The translations under genes were made by a program, and so were the position numbers. The notes under the pieces were generated by a model that did no database searches, was not told the origin of the DNA, and saw nothing but the letters and a program-made list of their open reading frames with translations. From assembly GCA_020247055.1 (NCBI GenBank), contig JADCJL010000181.1, forward strand, positions 1 to 64,000: a stretch of DNA of 64,000 bases, read 5' to 3'. Below, piece by piece: positions 51,534 through 59,476 of the stretch; within the stretch, counting starts at the first letter, position 1, and every line of letters starts with the position of its first letter. Source of the stretch: Acidobacteriaceae bacterium. Its GTDB lineage: Bacteria > Acidobacteriota > Terriglobia > Bryobacterales > Bryobacteraceae.

Positions 51534-52060
51534 TTCGTACTGACGCTGATGGAGCCGCCGGCGGCGGTGAGTTCGTCGAGCGTCCGCCGGGCTTCCGCGG
51601 GGTTGAGTTCCCGGATGGCGTCGGCCACGACGGTGACCTGCTTGCCGGTGGCGAGCAGGCCGCGGATCGCATGGCGGACGCAGATTTCGGTGACGACGCC
51701 GTAGACGACGTAGTGATCGGCCCGCAGTTCGGCGAGCAGCGGCGGGAGGGCGGCGCTGGTGAAGCAGTCGACGTGCTGCTTATTCAGGAAGTACTGGCGG
51801 CCGCGCGAGCCGGCGAAGGTGGCTTCGGGCTTGCGCTGGCCGAGGCACCCGGCAACGCAGTGGTGGGGCCAGGCGGCGAACTCGGGGTCGGCAGGCGAGT
51901 GAGCGTCCAGGGTGGAAAGGATGGGAATGCCGTGGGTGGCGGCGTAGGTGGTGAGCCGGGCGAGGACGGGGACGATGGTTTCGGCGCCGGGAACGTAGAG
52001 GGCGCCGGCGGGGTAGAGGAAATCGAGCTGCGTATCGACGTCGAAGAAGACGGTGTTCAC
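51527..52060 (-). CDS. pncA: Nicotinamidase (isochorismatase family)
   Basis: The 177-residue protein has FFDVDTQLDFLYPAGAL with catalytic Asp9, metal residues Asp52 and His54 (TLDAHS), HHCVAG at 67-71, Lys94 (NKQHVDCF) and nucleophile Cys127 (GVVTEICVRHA). This is the nicotinamidase arrangement, although one metal-ligand His is not evident. It converts nicotinamide to nicotinate. The GTG start at 52060 overlaps the stop of pncB (GTGA), so the two successive enzymes of NAD salvage are translated together. Confidence 0.9.
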   Translation of the reverse strand: MNTVFFDVDTQLDFLYPAGALYVPGAETIVPVLARLTTYAATHGIPILSTLDAHSPADPEFAAWPHHCVAGCLGQRKPEATFAGSRGRQYFLNKQHVDCFTSAALPPLLAELRADHYVVYGVVTEICVRHAIRGLLATGKQVTVVADAIRELNPAEARRTLDELTAAGGSISVSTNY

Positions 52061-53397
52061 GGGGTGTCCTCCTGCAGGCTTTGTTTGACGCGGGCGTCGA
52101 GCGAGACCAGGGCGGGAGAGTAATCGACGCGCCACGGGTGGTGTTCGGTGGCGTAGAGGCTGCGCAGGGCGTGGGGCAGGCGCTTGATGTTGTCCTGGGC
52201 GGTGCGGCGGGCTGCGTGGGCATCGGGAAGCGGCGCGAGCAGCCGGCCCTGCGCGAGGACGGGGCGAAGCAGGGCTTCGGCCGGTTCTTCGTCCGGGGGG
52301 CACTCCCAGGCGCAGCCGATGAGGTCGCGGTTCCGGTAGCGGAACACCTGCTTGGCGCCGGGGCGGGTGTGTTTCTCCTCGCTGTATTTGGCGGTGTAGC
52401 GTTTGACGCCATCGGCTTCGAGCTCGACGAGCTTATAGACGGCGCCGAGGCTGGGGCTATCGGCCGAGGTGGCCAGATCGGTGCCGACGCCGTAGAGGTC
52501 GATGGGAGCGGCGGCGGCGGTGAGTTCGAGAATGCGGTACTCGTTCAGGTCGCTGGTGGCCATGATCTTCACGTCGGCGAGGCCGACCTGGTTGAGGATG
52601 GCGCGCACGCCGCGGGAGAGTTCGAGCAGGTTGCCGCTATCGAGCCGGACGCCGGCGATGGGCCGCCCGAGGGCAATGGCTTTGCGGGCGCCTTCGAGGG
52701 TGTCGTAGCTGTCGATGAGGTAGATGGTGCCTTCGCCGAGCAGCTGCTGGAGTTGGCGGAAGCTTTCGGTCTCGCTCGAAAAGCTCATCACCCAGGAGTG
52801 GGCGGAGGTGCCGTAGACGGGGACGCCGAACCGGAAGCCGGCTTCGACGTTGCTCGACCCGGTGCAGCCGCCGATGTAGGCGGCGCGGGCGGCGAGCACG
52901 CCCGATTCGGGCCCGTGCGCCCGCCGGGTGCCGAACTCGACGACGGCGGCGGAGGCGGCGGCTTCGACAATGCGGGCGGCTTTGGTGGCGATGAGGGTTT
53001 CAAAGCCGATGGTGGCCAGCAGATAGGTTTCGACGAGTTGGGCTTCAATCAGCGGGGCCCGCACCGTGAGAATGGGTTCATTCGGAAAAACGGGGGTGCC
53101 TTCGGGCATGCCGAACAGGTCGCCGGTGAAGCGCAGGTTGGCCAGATAGTCGAAGAAGCCGGGCGCGGCGCGGGAGAACTGCGGCAGACCACGGAGCCAG
53201 GCGATCTCTTCAGCGGTAAACCGGAGGTGCAACAGGTAGTCGACCGCCTGGGCGAGGCCGGCGGCCAGATAGTAGTTCCGGTTGTAGGGCAGGCGGCGGA
53301 CGAACAGCTCAAACGTGGCGATTTCGCGGTGCTTGCCGGCCGTGTAATAGCCGGCGGCCATGGTGAGCTGGTAGAGATCCGTCAGCAGGGCGTTCAT
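52057..53397 (-). CDS. pncB: Nicotinate phosphoribosyltransferase
   Basis: The protein (446 aa) has the NAPRTase N-terminus LTDLYQLTMAAGYY, then FELFVRRLPYNRNYYLAAGL. Further on are EFGTRRAHGPESGVLAARAAYIGG (the substrate-site region), GTSAHSWVMSF and GVRLDSGNLLELS. It makes nicotinate mononucleotide from nicotinate and PRPP with ATP. The ATG overlaps the stop of the DUF4340 gene by 4 bp, so NAD salvage follows the ABC genes on the same transcript. No allosteric domain is present. Confidence 0.97.
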   Translation of the reverse strand: MNALLTDLYQLTMAAGYYTAGKHREIATFELFVRRLPYNRNYYLAAGLAQAVDYLLHLRFTAEEIAWLRGLPQFSRAAPGFFDYLANLRFTGDLFGMPEGTPVFPNEPILTVRAPLIEAQLVETYLLATIGFETLIATKAARIVEAAASAAVVEFGTRRAHGPESGVLAARAAYIGGCTGSSNVEAGFRFGVPVYGTSAHSWVMSFSSETESFRQLQQLLGEGTIYLIDSYDTLEGARKAIALGRPIAGVRLDSGNLLELSRGVRAILNQVGLADVKIMATSDLNEYRILELTAAAAPIDLYGVGTDLATSADSPSLGAVYKLVELEADGVKRYTAKYSEEKHTRPGAKQVFRYRNRDLIGCAWECPPDEEPAEALLRPVLAQGRLLAPLPDAHAARRTAQDNIKRLPHALRSLYATEHHPWRVDYSPALVSLDARVKQSLQEDTP

Positions 53398-54686
53398 GGC
53401 AGCGTTTGGACGCTGGCCGCAAGCTGCTTGACGTCATCGACGGTCTGCCGGTTGAGTTCGTAGACGGTGGAGTCGCCCGAGCGGGTAGCGAAGAACTTAC
53501 CGCCGGCCTGGGTGACGGTGACCTTTTCGGCCGGTTTGCCGGCCGGGGTAAGGATGTATTCGGCAAAGGGCTGACCGCCGCCCACGGGGGGGAAGCCGGT
53601 GGCGGCCAGTTCGCGCAGCTTATCGACGATCTGCTGCACGGAGCCGGGATCGATCTTCTTGCCGCCGGCCCTCCATTCCGCGCCGGTTTTGTTGAAGTCC
53701 CAGGCGGTTTCGCCGTGCTTGACCTGCACGCGGGCCAGTTCGGTAAAGCCGAACTCGAACAGTTTACGGTCGCGGAAGTCGTCGGCTTTCTTGCCGAAGC
53801 CTTCGACGGCATCGCCGGGGAGCCGGAAGACGCCCGCGACAGCCGTGGACTTGGCGTAGAAGGCGCCCTCTTTGTCTTTCCGGATTTCGAGCTGCTGGGT
53901 GCCCTGGTCGTCGGTCACTTTGGCGATGGCGTAAGGCGCGGCGCCGGCGAATTTGCCGGGGAAAGCCTGCTCCTCGTCCTCGGGGACGACCTCCATTTTG
54001 GCTTCGGTCAGTTTGCGGACGAGGTCTTCGACCGCGAAGTTATCGGCGCGCCAGGGCTGGGGCCGGGTCATCGCCCAGCGGTCGCCGGTTTTGGTGAAGG
54101 CGAGGGTATTGAGTTCGACGGTGCGGAGTTTGGCGTCGTAGAAGGTGAGGAGGCGACGGTCGCGGAGGTCCTGCCAGACTTTATCGAGGGCGCCACGGGT
54201 GGCCGTCGAGATGGTGTAGAGCCGGGGGTCGCCGGCCACCTGGGCGTAGACGGAGGTGCCGAGCGGAGAGTCCTCGCCGAGGAGCAGCTTATGCTGCTTG
54301 CCGTCCTTGCGGTTGATCGTGATCTCGAGCGATGGCGAGGCGAACCCGTACGGCATCCGATCGCCGGGCTTGTCGTCGAGAACGCGTTCCGAGGATACCA
54401 ACGCGAGAGCCGTCACCAGGCTTTGCACGGCGCGGTCGTCCACGGGCAGGGGCTGCGGTGAGGTCAGCTTCCAGCCGGCGGGTAAACGTTCCACCACGGC
54501 GCCCGAGCCGTCCCGGCGTTTGATCGTGAGCTTGACGAACTGATCTTCCGGAATTTCGAGCAGTTTCGGCGGGCCATCGGCGGAGGGAGCGGCGGCCTTT
54601 TTGGCCTCCTCCTGGTTGGACCAGTAGATTCCCCCGGCCAGAAGCGCCAACAGCACCGCGGCGACCAGCAATCCTCGATTGGGCAT
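53394..54686 (-). CDS. DUF4340 protein of a Gld-like ABC system
   Basis: The protein (430 aa) has one N-terminal membrane helix (LLVAAVLLALLAGGIYW) and a large extracytoplasmic beta-rich domain with internally repeated strands typical of DUF4340. Examples are LLEIPEDQFVKLTIKRRDGS, YGFASPSLEITINRKDG and EFGFTELARVQVKHG. DUF4340 genes regularly accompany GldG and ABC-2 permease genes, as here. The start at 54686 overlaps the GldG stop by a few bases. The role in transport or gliding-type machinery is not known. Confidence 0.88.
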   Translation of the reverse strand: MPNRGLLVAAVLLALLAGGIYWSNQEEAKKAAAPSADGPPKLLEIPEDQFVKLTIKRRDGSGAVVERLPAGWKLTSPQPLPVDDRAVQSLVTALALVSSERVLDDKPGDRMPYGFASPSLEITINRKDGKQHKLLLGEDSPLGTSVYAQVAGDPRLYTISTATRGALDKVWQDLRDRRLLTFYDAKLRTVELNTLAFTKTGDRWAMTRPQPWRADNFAVEDLVRKLTEAKMEVVPEDEEQAFPGKFAGAAPYAIAKVTDDQGTQQLEIRKDKEGAFYAKSTAVAGVFRLPGDAVEGFGKKADDFRDRKLFEFGFTELARVQVKHGETAWDFNKTGAEWRAGGKKIDPGSVQQIVDKLRELAATGFPPVGGGQPFAEYILTPAGKPAEKVTVTQAGGKFFATRSGDSTVYELNRQTVDDVKQLAASVQTLP

Positions 54687-54691
54687 GGCAG

Positions 54692-56020
54692 TTACCTCCG
54701 GCGCAACCAAACCATCACGCCGCCGATGATGACGAGCAGCGGGGGGAAGAAGCTGGCAAACGGGAAGACCCAGCCCATGCCGGGCCGGACTTCAAGGCGC
54801 CGGTCTTCGGGATCTTTCGGGCGGATGGAGATCAACTCTTCGTCCGAGGAGAGCCAGTTGAAAGCGTTCAGGAACAGGTCCCGATTGCCCGGATAGCGGA
54901 AGAAGGAGTTGGTGGCCCAAGCGGCGCATCCGAATACAACCACACGCGCCTTGCCGACGGTGGTGGCCGCGGCGATGGTCAACGGACCTTTCCCGCCGAC
55001 CGGAGGTTCGCCGGTAAGTTTCTTGAGGTCGAGCTCTTTGGTGGAGAAGCTCTGTTCCGGGGTCGCGATCAGTTTTTCGGCCCGGTCTTTGGTGGTCAGC
55101 GTCCGGACGAGAGCCAAGGCAACGCCTACTCCCCGCATCTCGCGGACGATGGGGTGGGACTCGTACTTGTCGAGCGCGAAGACGAATTTGTTGTAGCCGG
55201 AATCGGCACCGCTGCCGCTCTCATCAATGGCGACGTCGTTGTTGACGGTGATACCCCAGGAATCGAGCAGAGTGGACAACTTCTCCTGGACGGCGCCGTC
55301 GTCTTTCTCCGTCTTCAGGGCGGGGCCGAGCAGGAAGAGGGCATGGCCACCTTTCTCGACGTAGGTCCGGATGCCGGCGATGACCGTATCGGGATAGTCA
55401 AAGCGCGGCCCGGCGACGAGGATCGTGGTGCATTCGGCCGGGATCTCGGGCTTTTGCAACTGTTTGATCACCTGCGTCTTGTAGTTGTAGCGTTCGAGTG
55501 CGGCCTTGGCGAGACCGATGCCATCACCGGTCATCTCGTCGAAGCCGGACTCCCCGGCGCCCGAGAAGGCACACACCATCCGTTCGCCGGTCTTCAGGGC
55601 TCGGATGATGGCGCCGGTCAACTCCTCTTCGCTCAACATCCGCGCCTCTTCCCGCTTGGCGCCGTTTTCAACGAAGACCTGGCCGAAGGTGCGGGCACCG
55701 ACGGCGCGAGCCATCTGCGGGCTCTTCTCCGGGTCGATGTACTCCACTTTCAGCCGCGTGGAGAGGTTCGAATAGCGGTCGAGCAGGTCGCGGGCGGCGT
55801 TGAAGCGCTCGGTGCGATCGACGACAACAATACGGACGTCGTTCGACAGGCCCCTGACGATCTTTTCGGTCTGGTCGGAGAGCGAGAATCGCTTGTTGGC
55901 CGTAGTATCGAAGGACTTGTTGTAGCGATTGGCCAGGAAGTTGATGCCGGCGAGAATGGCCACGAAAACGATGACGTAGGCGCCGGCGTAGGCAGTGTAG
56001 CGAACGGAACGGCTAGCCAT
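54692..56020 (-). CDS. GldG-family ABC-associated extracytoplasmic protein
   Basis: The 442-residue protein has an N-terminal helix (YAGAYVIVFVAILAGINFLANRY in part), then RFSLSDQTEKIVRGLSNDVRI, typical of GldG/IftG. A GATase-like fold follows (MVCAFSGAGESGFDEM, ILVAGPRFDYPD, YVEKGGHALFLLGPAL) and a final membrane helix near the C-terminus. GldG acts with the GldA ATPase and GldF permease. The ATG at 56020 is preceded by GGAGGGG, a strong Shine-Dalgarno that fixes the start over an upstream alternative; it overlaps the permease stop by 1 base (TAATG). Confidence 0.92.
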   Translation of the reverse strand: MASRSVRYTAYAGAYVIVFVAILAGINFLANRYNKSFDTTANKRFSLSDQTEKIVRGLSNDVRIVVVDRTERFNAARDLLDRYSNLSTRLKVEYIDPEKSPQMARAVGARTFGQVFVENGAKREEARMLSEEELTGAIIRALKTGERMVCAFSGAGESGFDEMTGDGIGLAKAALERYNYKTQVIKQLQKPEIPAECTTILVAGPRFDYPDTVIAGIRTYVEKGGHALFLLGPALKTEKDDGAVQEKLSTLLDSWGITVNNDVAIDESGSGADSGYNKFVFALDKYESHPIVREMRGVGVALALVRTLTTKDRAEKLIATPEQSFSTKELDLKKLTGEPPVGGKGPLTIAAATTVGKARVVVFGCAAWATNSFFRYPGNRDLFLNAFNWLSSDEELISIRPKDPEDRRLEVRPGMGWVFPFASFFPPLLVIIGGVMVWLRRR

Positions 56021-56784
56021 TATCCCCTCCACCGCAGCGACTCGAGCGACCGCGTGGTCAGGAACAGCCCGAGCACGATCACCGAGACGTAGAAGATGAC
56101 ATCTTTTGAGTCGATCACGCCTTTTGAAAATGATTCAAAGTGAGCCGTGAGCGAAAGATACGCCAGCACCTTGGCCCAGGCATCGGACTTGAAGCCGGTG
56201 AACCAGTCGAAGGTCCACATCAGCAAGGAGACGCCGAAGGTCATTGCGCCGGCCATGATCTGGTTCTTGGTCGTATTCGAGATAAAGGTGCCGACCGCCA
56301 GCAGGCAACCGCCCTGCAGCAGCATGCCGGCAAAGCCGGTGGCGATGGGCCGCCAGTCCGGACTGCCAAACAGGAACAGGACGCTGAGATTGACCGCCGT
56401 CAACGCCAGGATGCAGGTGTACATGGCCAGCGCCCCCAGCCATTTACCCACCACGATTTCGTAGTCGCGGACCGGGGAGGTGATGAGGAGTTCGAGGGTG
56501 CCGGAGCGCTTCTCTTCGGCAAACAGGCGCATGGTGATCATGGGGATCAGGAACAGGGAGATGACGCCGACGTTCATGATCACCGGGCGAATCACCCACT
56601 CATTGACATCCATCGGGCCGCCGCGGCCGGCCATGGCGCCGATGGAACGATCGAGGAAGTAGCCGACCGCCACGTAGCTGAAAAAGCCGGAAACAATGGC
56701 GTAGATCGCCATGAGCGCGTAAGCGATCGGGGAGACAAAGTAGCTTTTGATCTCTTTTTGGCAGATGGTCAGGATGTTTTTCAT
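56020..56784 (-). CDS. ABC-2 permease (GldF-like)
   Basis: The protein (254 aa) has about six membrane helices. Conserved segments are QKEIKSYFVSPIAYALMAIY, LFLIPMITMRLFAEEKRSGTLELL and the last transmembrane hairpin. The EEKRSGTLELLITSPV motif identifies the ABC-2 family. It overlaps the ATPase gene by 4 bp and the GldG gene by 1 bp, so all subunits are co-translated. Outside Bacteroidota such Gld-like systems have unknown substrates. Confidence 0.93.
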   Translation of the reverse strand: MKNILTICQKEIKSYFVSPIAYALMAIYAIVSGFFSYVAVGYFLDRSIGAMAGRGGPMDVNEWVIRPVIMNVGVISLFLIPMITMRLFAEEKRSGTLELLITSPVRDYEIVVGKWLGALAMYTCILALTAVNLSVLFLFGSPDWRPIATGFAGMLLQGGCLLAVGTFISNTTKNQIMAGAMTFGVSLLMWTFDWFTGFKSDAWAKVLAYLSLTAHFESFSKGVIDSKDVIFYVSVIVLGLFLTTRSLESLRWRG

Positions 56785-57728
56785 GCGGCAGCCTCCGTCG
56801 CGGTGAGTTGGAGGAAGACCTCTTCCAGGCTCAGGCTCACCTGCCGCAGTTCGGTCAGGTTCCAGCCGGCTTCGACGACAGCGCGGGCCAGGTCGGCCTG
56901 GACGCGGCGGCCCTGCAGACTCTCAATCTCAAAAGAGTGCGAGCCGGTAAACGATTCCTTGAGGATGACGCGGCTCACGCCGGCCACGCGTTCGAGCTTT
57001 TCCTGCACGGGCCGGCAGTCGATCTCGGTCTCAACCGTGAGGCCGATTACATGAGAGCCGTGCATGCGATTTTTGAGGTTCTCCACGGTGTCGGTGGCGA
57101 CGAGTTTGCCGCGCGAGATGATGACGACGCGTTCGCAGATCTGTTCGACTTCGGGAAGAATATGGGTGCTGAGGATGATGGTGTGTTCGCCGGCGAGGCC
57201 CTTGATGAGGTCGCGGGTTTCGTGGATCTGTTTCGGGTCGAGGCCGGAGGTGGGTTCGTCGAGGATGAGCACGTCGGGATTATGGATGATGGCCTGCGCG
57301 AGGCCCACGCGCTGTTTGTACCCTTTCGACAGTTTGCTGACGAGCTTTTTGCTGACGTCGGCGACGTTGCACTTCTCAGAAACTTCGGCCACGCGCTTCC
57401 GCAGTTGGTCGCCGCCCAGGCCCTTCAGTTTCCCGACGAACTGGAGATACTCGGCCACCTCCATTTCCGGGTACAGCGGGGGCGTCTCGGGCAGGTAGCC
57501 GATCCGGCGCTTGACTTCGAGCGGAGCGGCGAGGACGTCAAAGCCCGCGACGTGGGCCGTGCCCGCGGTGGGGGGCATGAAGCAGGTCAGAATGCGCATC
57601 GTGGTCGTCTTCCCTGCCCCATTCGGACCAAGGAAGCCGACAATCTGTCCTTTTTCGACTTCGAAGGAGATGTTGTCGACCGCAGTCTGTCCCGGATATC
57701 GTTTCGAAATCCCTTCGACTTTGATCAT
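56781..57728 (-). CDS. ABC transporter ATPase (GldA-like)
   Basis: The 315-residue ATPase has Walker A GPNGAGKTTT, signature LSKGYKQRVGLAQAI, Walker B VLILDEPTSGLD and the H-loop STHILPEVEQ. A C-terminal domain of about 90 residues follows, usual for this class. It energises the permease encoded by the next gene. It lies 9 bp after fabI on the same strand. Confidence 0.95.
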   Translation of the reverse strand: MIKVEGISKRYPGQTAVDNISFEVEKGQIVGFLGPNGAGKTTTMRILTCFMPPTAGTAHVAGFDVLAAPLEVKRRIGYLPETPPLYPEMEVAEYLQFVGKLKGLGGDQLRKRVAEVSEKCNVADVSKKLVSKLSKGYKQRVGLAQAIIHNPDVLILDEPTSGLDPKQIHETRDLIKGLAGEHTIILSTHILPEVEQICERVVIISRGKLVATDTVENLKNRMHGSHVIGLTVETEIDCRPVQEKLERVAGVSRVILKESFTGSHSFEIESLQGRRVQADLARAVVEAGWNLTELRQVSLSLEEVFLQLTATEAAA

Positions 57729-57737
57729 AGTGATTGC

Positions 57738-58508
57738 TTACAGACCCATGATTTGGAATCCGGCGTCGACGAAGATGGTATTCCCCGTCACGCCGCGGCC
57801 CAGGCTGGAGGCGAGGAACACAGCCGTGTCCGCCACCTCCGCCGGGTCGCAATTTCTTTTGAGCGGGGCGTGAGCGGCCACCGCATCCAAAACCTTCGAG
57901 AAATCTTTGATGCCGCGCGCCGAGGCGGTCTTGATGGGCCCTGCACTGATGGCGTTGACGCGGATGTTCTGGCTGCCGAGTTCGGCGGCCAGATAGCGCA
58001 CGCAGGCTTCGAGAGCCGCCTTGGCGACGCCCATGACGTTGTAGTTTTCGACGACGCGCGTAGCGCCGAGGTAGGTGAGCGTCAGGATGGCGCCGCCCTC
58101 GCTCATCAACGGCGCGAGCGCGCGGCTCATGGCGACGAGCGAGTAGGCGCTGACGTTCTGCGACAGCAGGTAGCCGTCGCGCGAGGTCTCACTGAAGGGC
58201 CGGCTCAGGTCTTCCTTGTTGGCGAAGGCGATGCTGTGGACGACGGCGTCGAGCTTCGGAAACTCAGCCTGCAGCACCGCCACGAGGGCTTCGAGTTCGG
58301 CGTCGTTGGTGACGTCGCAGTTGAGCACCCGGGCGGCGCCGAGTTCGGCGCCGAGCTCTTCCACCTGCCCGCGCACGCGCTCCCCCTGGTAGGTGAGCAG
58401 CAGCGTGGCGCCTTCCCGGCGAAATGCGGCGGCAATCGAATACGCAATCGACCAACGGTTGGCCACGCCCGCTACGAGAGCGGTCTTTCCTGCAAGCAGA
58501 CCTGACAT
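57738..58508 (-). CDS. fabI: Enoyl-ACP reductase (FabI type)
   Basis: The protein (256 aa) is a divergent SDR with GVANRWSIAYSIA (FabI nucleotide motif), HSIAFANKEDL, the catalytic Y-x6-K in YNVMGVAK, and the substrate loop ISAGPIKTASARGI. It reduces enoyl-ACP in the last step of fatty-acid elongation. TAAACT lies 8 nt before the ATG and there is no Shine-Dalgarno. It heads the operon that continues with the Gld-like ABC genes and NAD salvage genes. Confidence 0.97.
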   Translation of the reverse strand: MSGLLAGKTALVAGVANRWSIAYSIAAAFRREGATLLLTYQGERVRGQVEELGAELGAARVLNCDVTNDAELEALVAVLQAEFPKLDAVVHSIAFANKEDLSRPFSETSRDGYLLSQNVSAYSLVAMSRALAPLMSEGGAILTLTYLGATRVVENYNVMGVAKAALEACVRYLAAELGSQNIRVNAISAGPIKTASARGIKDFSKVLDAVAAHAPLKRNCDPAEVADTAVFLASSLGRGVTGNTIFVDAGFQIMGL

Positions 58509-58516
58509 AAACCTAC

Positions 58517-58522
58517 AGTTTA
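58517..58522 (-). promoter_or_regulatory. Candidate leaderless -10 box (fabI)
   Basis: On the minus strand TAAACT lies 8 nt before the ATG at 58508. Confidence 0.35.
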
Positions 58523-58529
58523 CCCCGAT

Positions 58530-59456
58530 CTACTGCAGTTTCACGGGCCGGCCGCCCTGCGCCTTGCTCTTCTGCGCCGCTTCCATGAAGGCGAACATCT
58601 CCATGGTCTGCTCGACGGGCACCGGCGACTGGCCGGTTTGAAAGAACTTGACGATCTGGCCGAGCATGGGCGCGTAGTTCACCTTTACTTTGGCCGGGCC
58701 GGGAACGACGCTCTTCTCTTTAAAGAGCAACGCGCCGAAGTCGCCGTAGGGCCGCAGCAGATGGAGCGTGCCGGTGCGGCCGTCCTTCCACTTGCCGACC
58801 ACCACGTCATCGCCGGAGGCGACGCGGGTGACTTCGACGCAGCCGGTGCCCATCATGGCGTAGAGCATCTCGACGGCGTGGATGCCGTACCAGGTCATGT
58901 CGAGCTTGTGCGTGGGGTCCATGGGGCCGGGGCCCCAGACAACGACGCCCTTGGCGTCTTTGGCATCGAGGATGCCGTCGCTCCAGCGGAGGCTCGAGGA
59001 GGTGAACCACTTGACGCCGTTGGCCTGGGCCAGCTTTTCGATGGCGATGGCGTCGGCGCGGTCCGCGGCGAGGGGCTTGTCGATGAAGACCGGCTTCTTG
59101 TGTTTGAAGATCTCTTTGGCCTGGGCGAGATGGACGCGGCCGTCGACGCTCTCGAGCAGAATGGCGTCGACCTTCTCGCAGAGGGTTTTGATATCGGGCA
59201 CGATCTCGACACCCCACTTATCGTGCAGCTCCTTGGCGTAGCCTTCGACGCGATTGCGGCTCGACTCCAGATCCTGACTGCCGCCCTTGTAGGCCGCGAC
59301 GATTTTGGCGCCCGGCTGATGGTCGGGGTTCTTCGGGTCATTCAGAATCTTCACGAACGCGATGACGTGCGAGGTGTCCGTGCCGACGATGCCCACGCGC
59401 AGGTCAGCGGCCATGCCGACGATAGCGGAGAATAGAAAAAGAATAGAGGCCTTCAT
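58530..59456 (-). CDS. Exported Gfo/Idh/MocA-family oxidoreductase
   Basis: The 308-residue protein has a signal peptide (MKASILFLFSAIVGMAA) followed by a Rossmann fold (LRVGIVGTDTSHV in place of the usual GxGxxG). The DKPLA element typical of the family follows (VFIDKPLAADRADA), where Lys takes part in catalysis, and then a C-terminal alpha/beta domain. It is thus a periplasmic sugar oxidoreductase or related enzyme. The altered nucleotide motif (GTDTSHV) is a feature of a distinct subgroup. TACAAT lies 8 nt before the ATG. recG starts divergently 20 bp away. Confidence 0.88.
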   Translation of the reverse strand: MKASILFLFSAIVGMAADLRVGIVGTDTSHVIAFVKILNDPKNPDHQPGAKIVAAYKGGSQDLESSRNRVEGYAKELHDKWGVEIVPDIKTLCEKVDAILLESVDGRVHLAQAKEIFKHKKPVFIDKPLAADRADAIAIEKLAQANGVKWFTSSSLRWSDGILDAKDAKGVVVWGPGPMDPTHKLDMTWYGIHAVEMLYAMMGTGCVEVTRVASGDDVVVGKWKDGRTGTLHLLRPYGDFGALLFKEKSVVPGPAKVKVNYAPMLGQIVKFFQTGQSPVPVEQTMEMFAFMEAAQKSKAQGGRPVKLQ

Positions 59457-59464
59457 AACAGGGA

Positions 59465-59470
59465 ATTGTA
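59465..59470 (-). promoter_or_regulatory. Candidate leaderless -10 box (Gfo/Idh gene)
   Basis: On the minus strand TACAAT lies 8 nt before the ATG at 59456. Confidence 0.45.
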
Positions 59471-59476
59471 GCGTAA

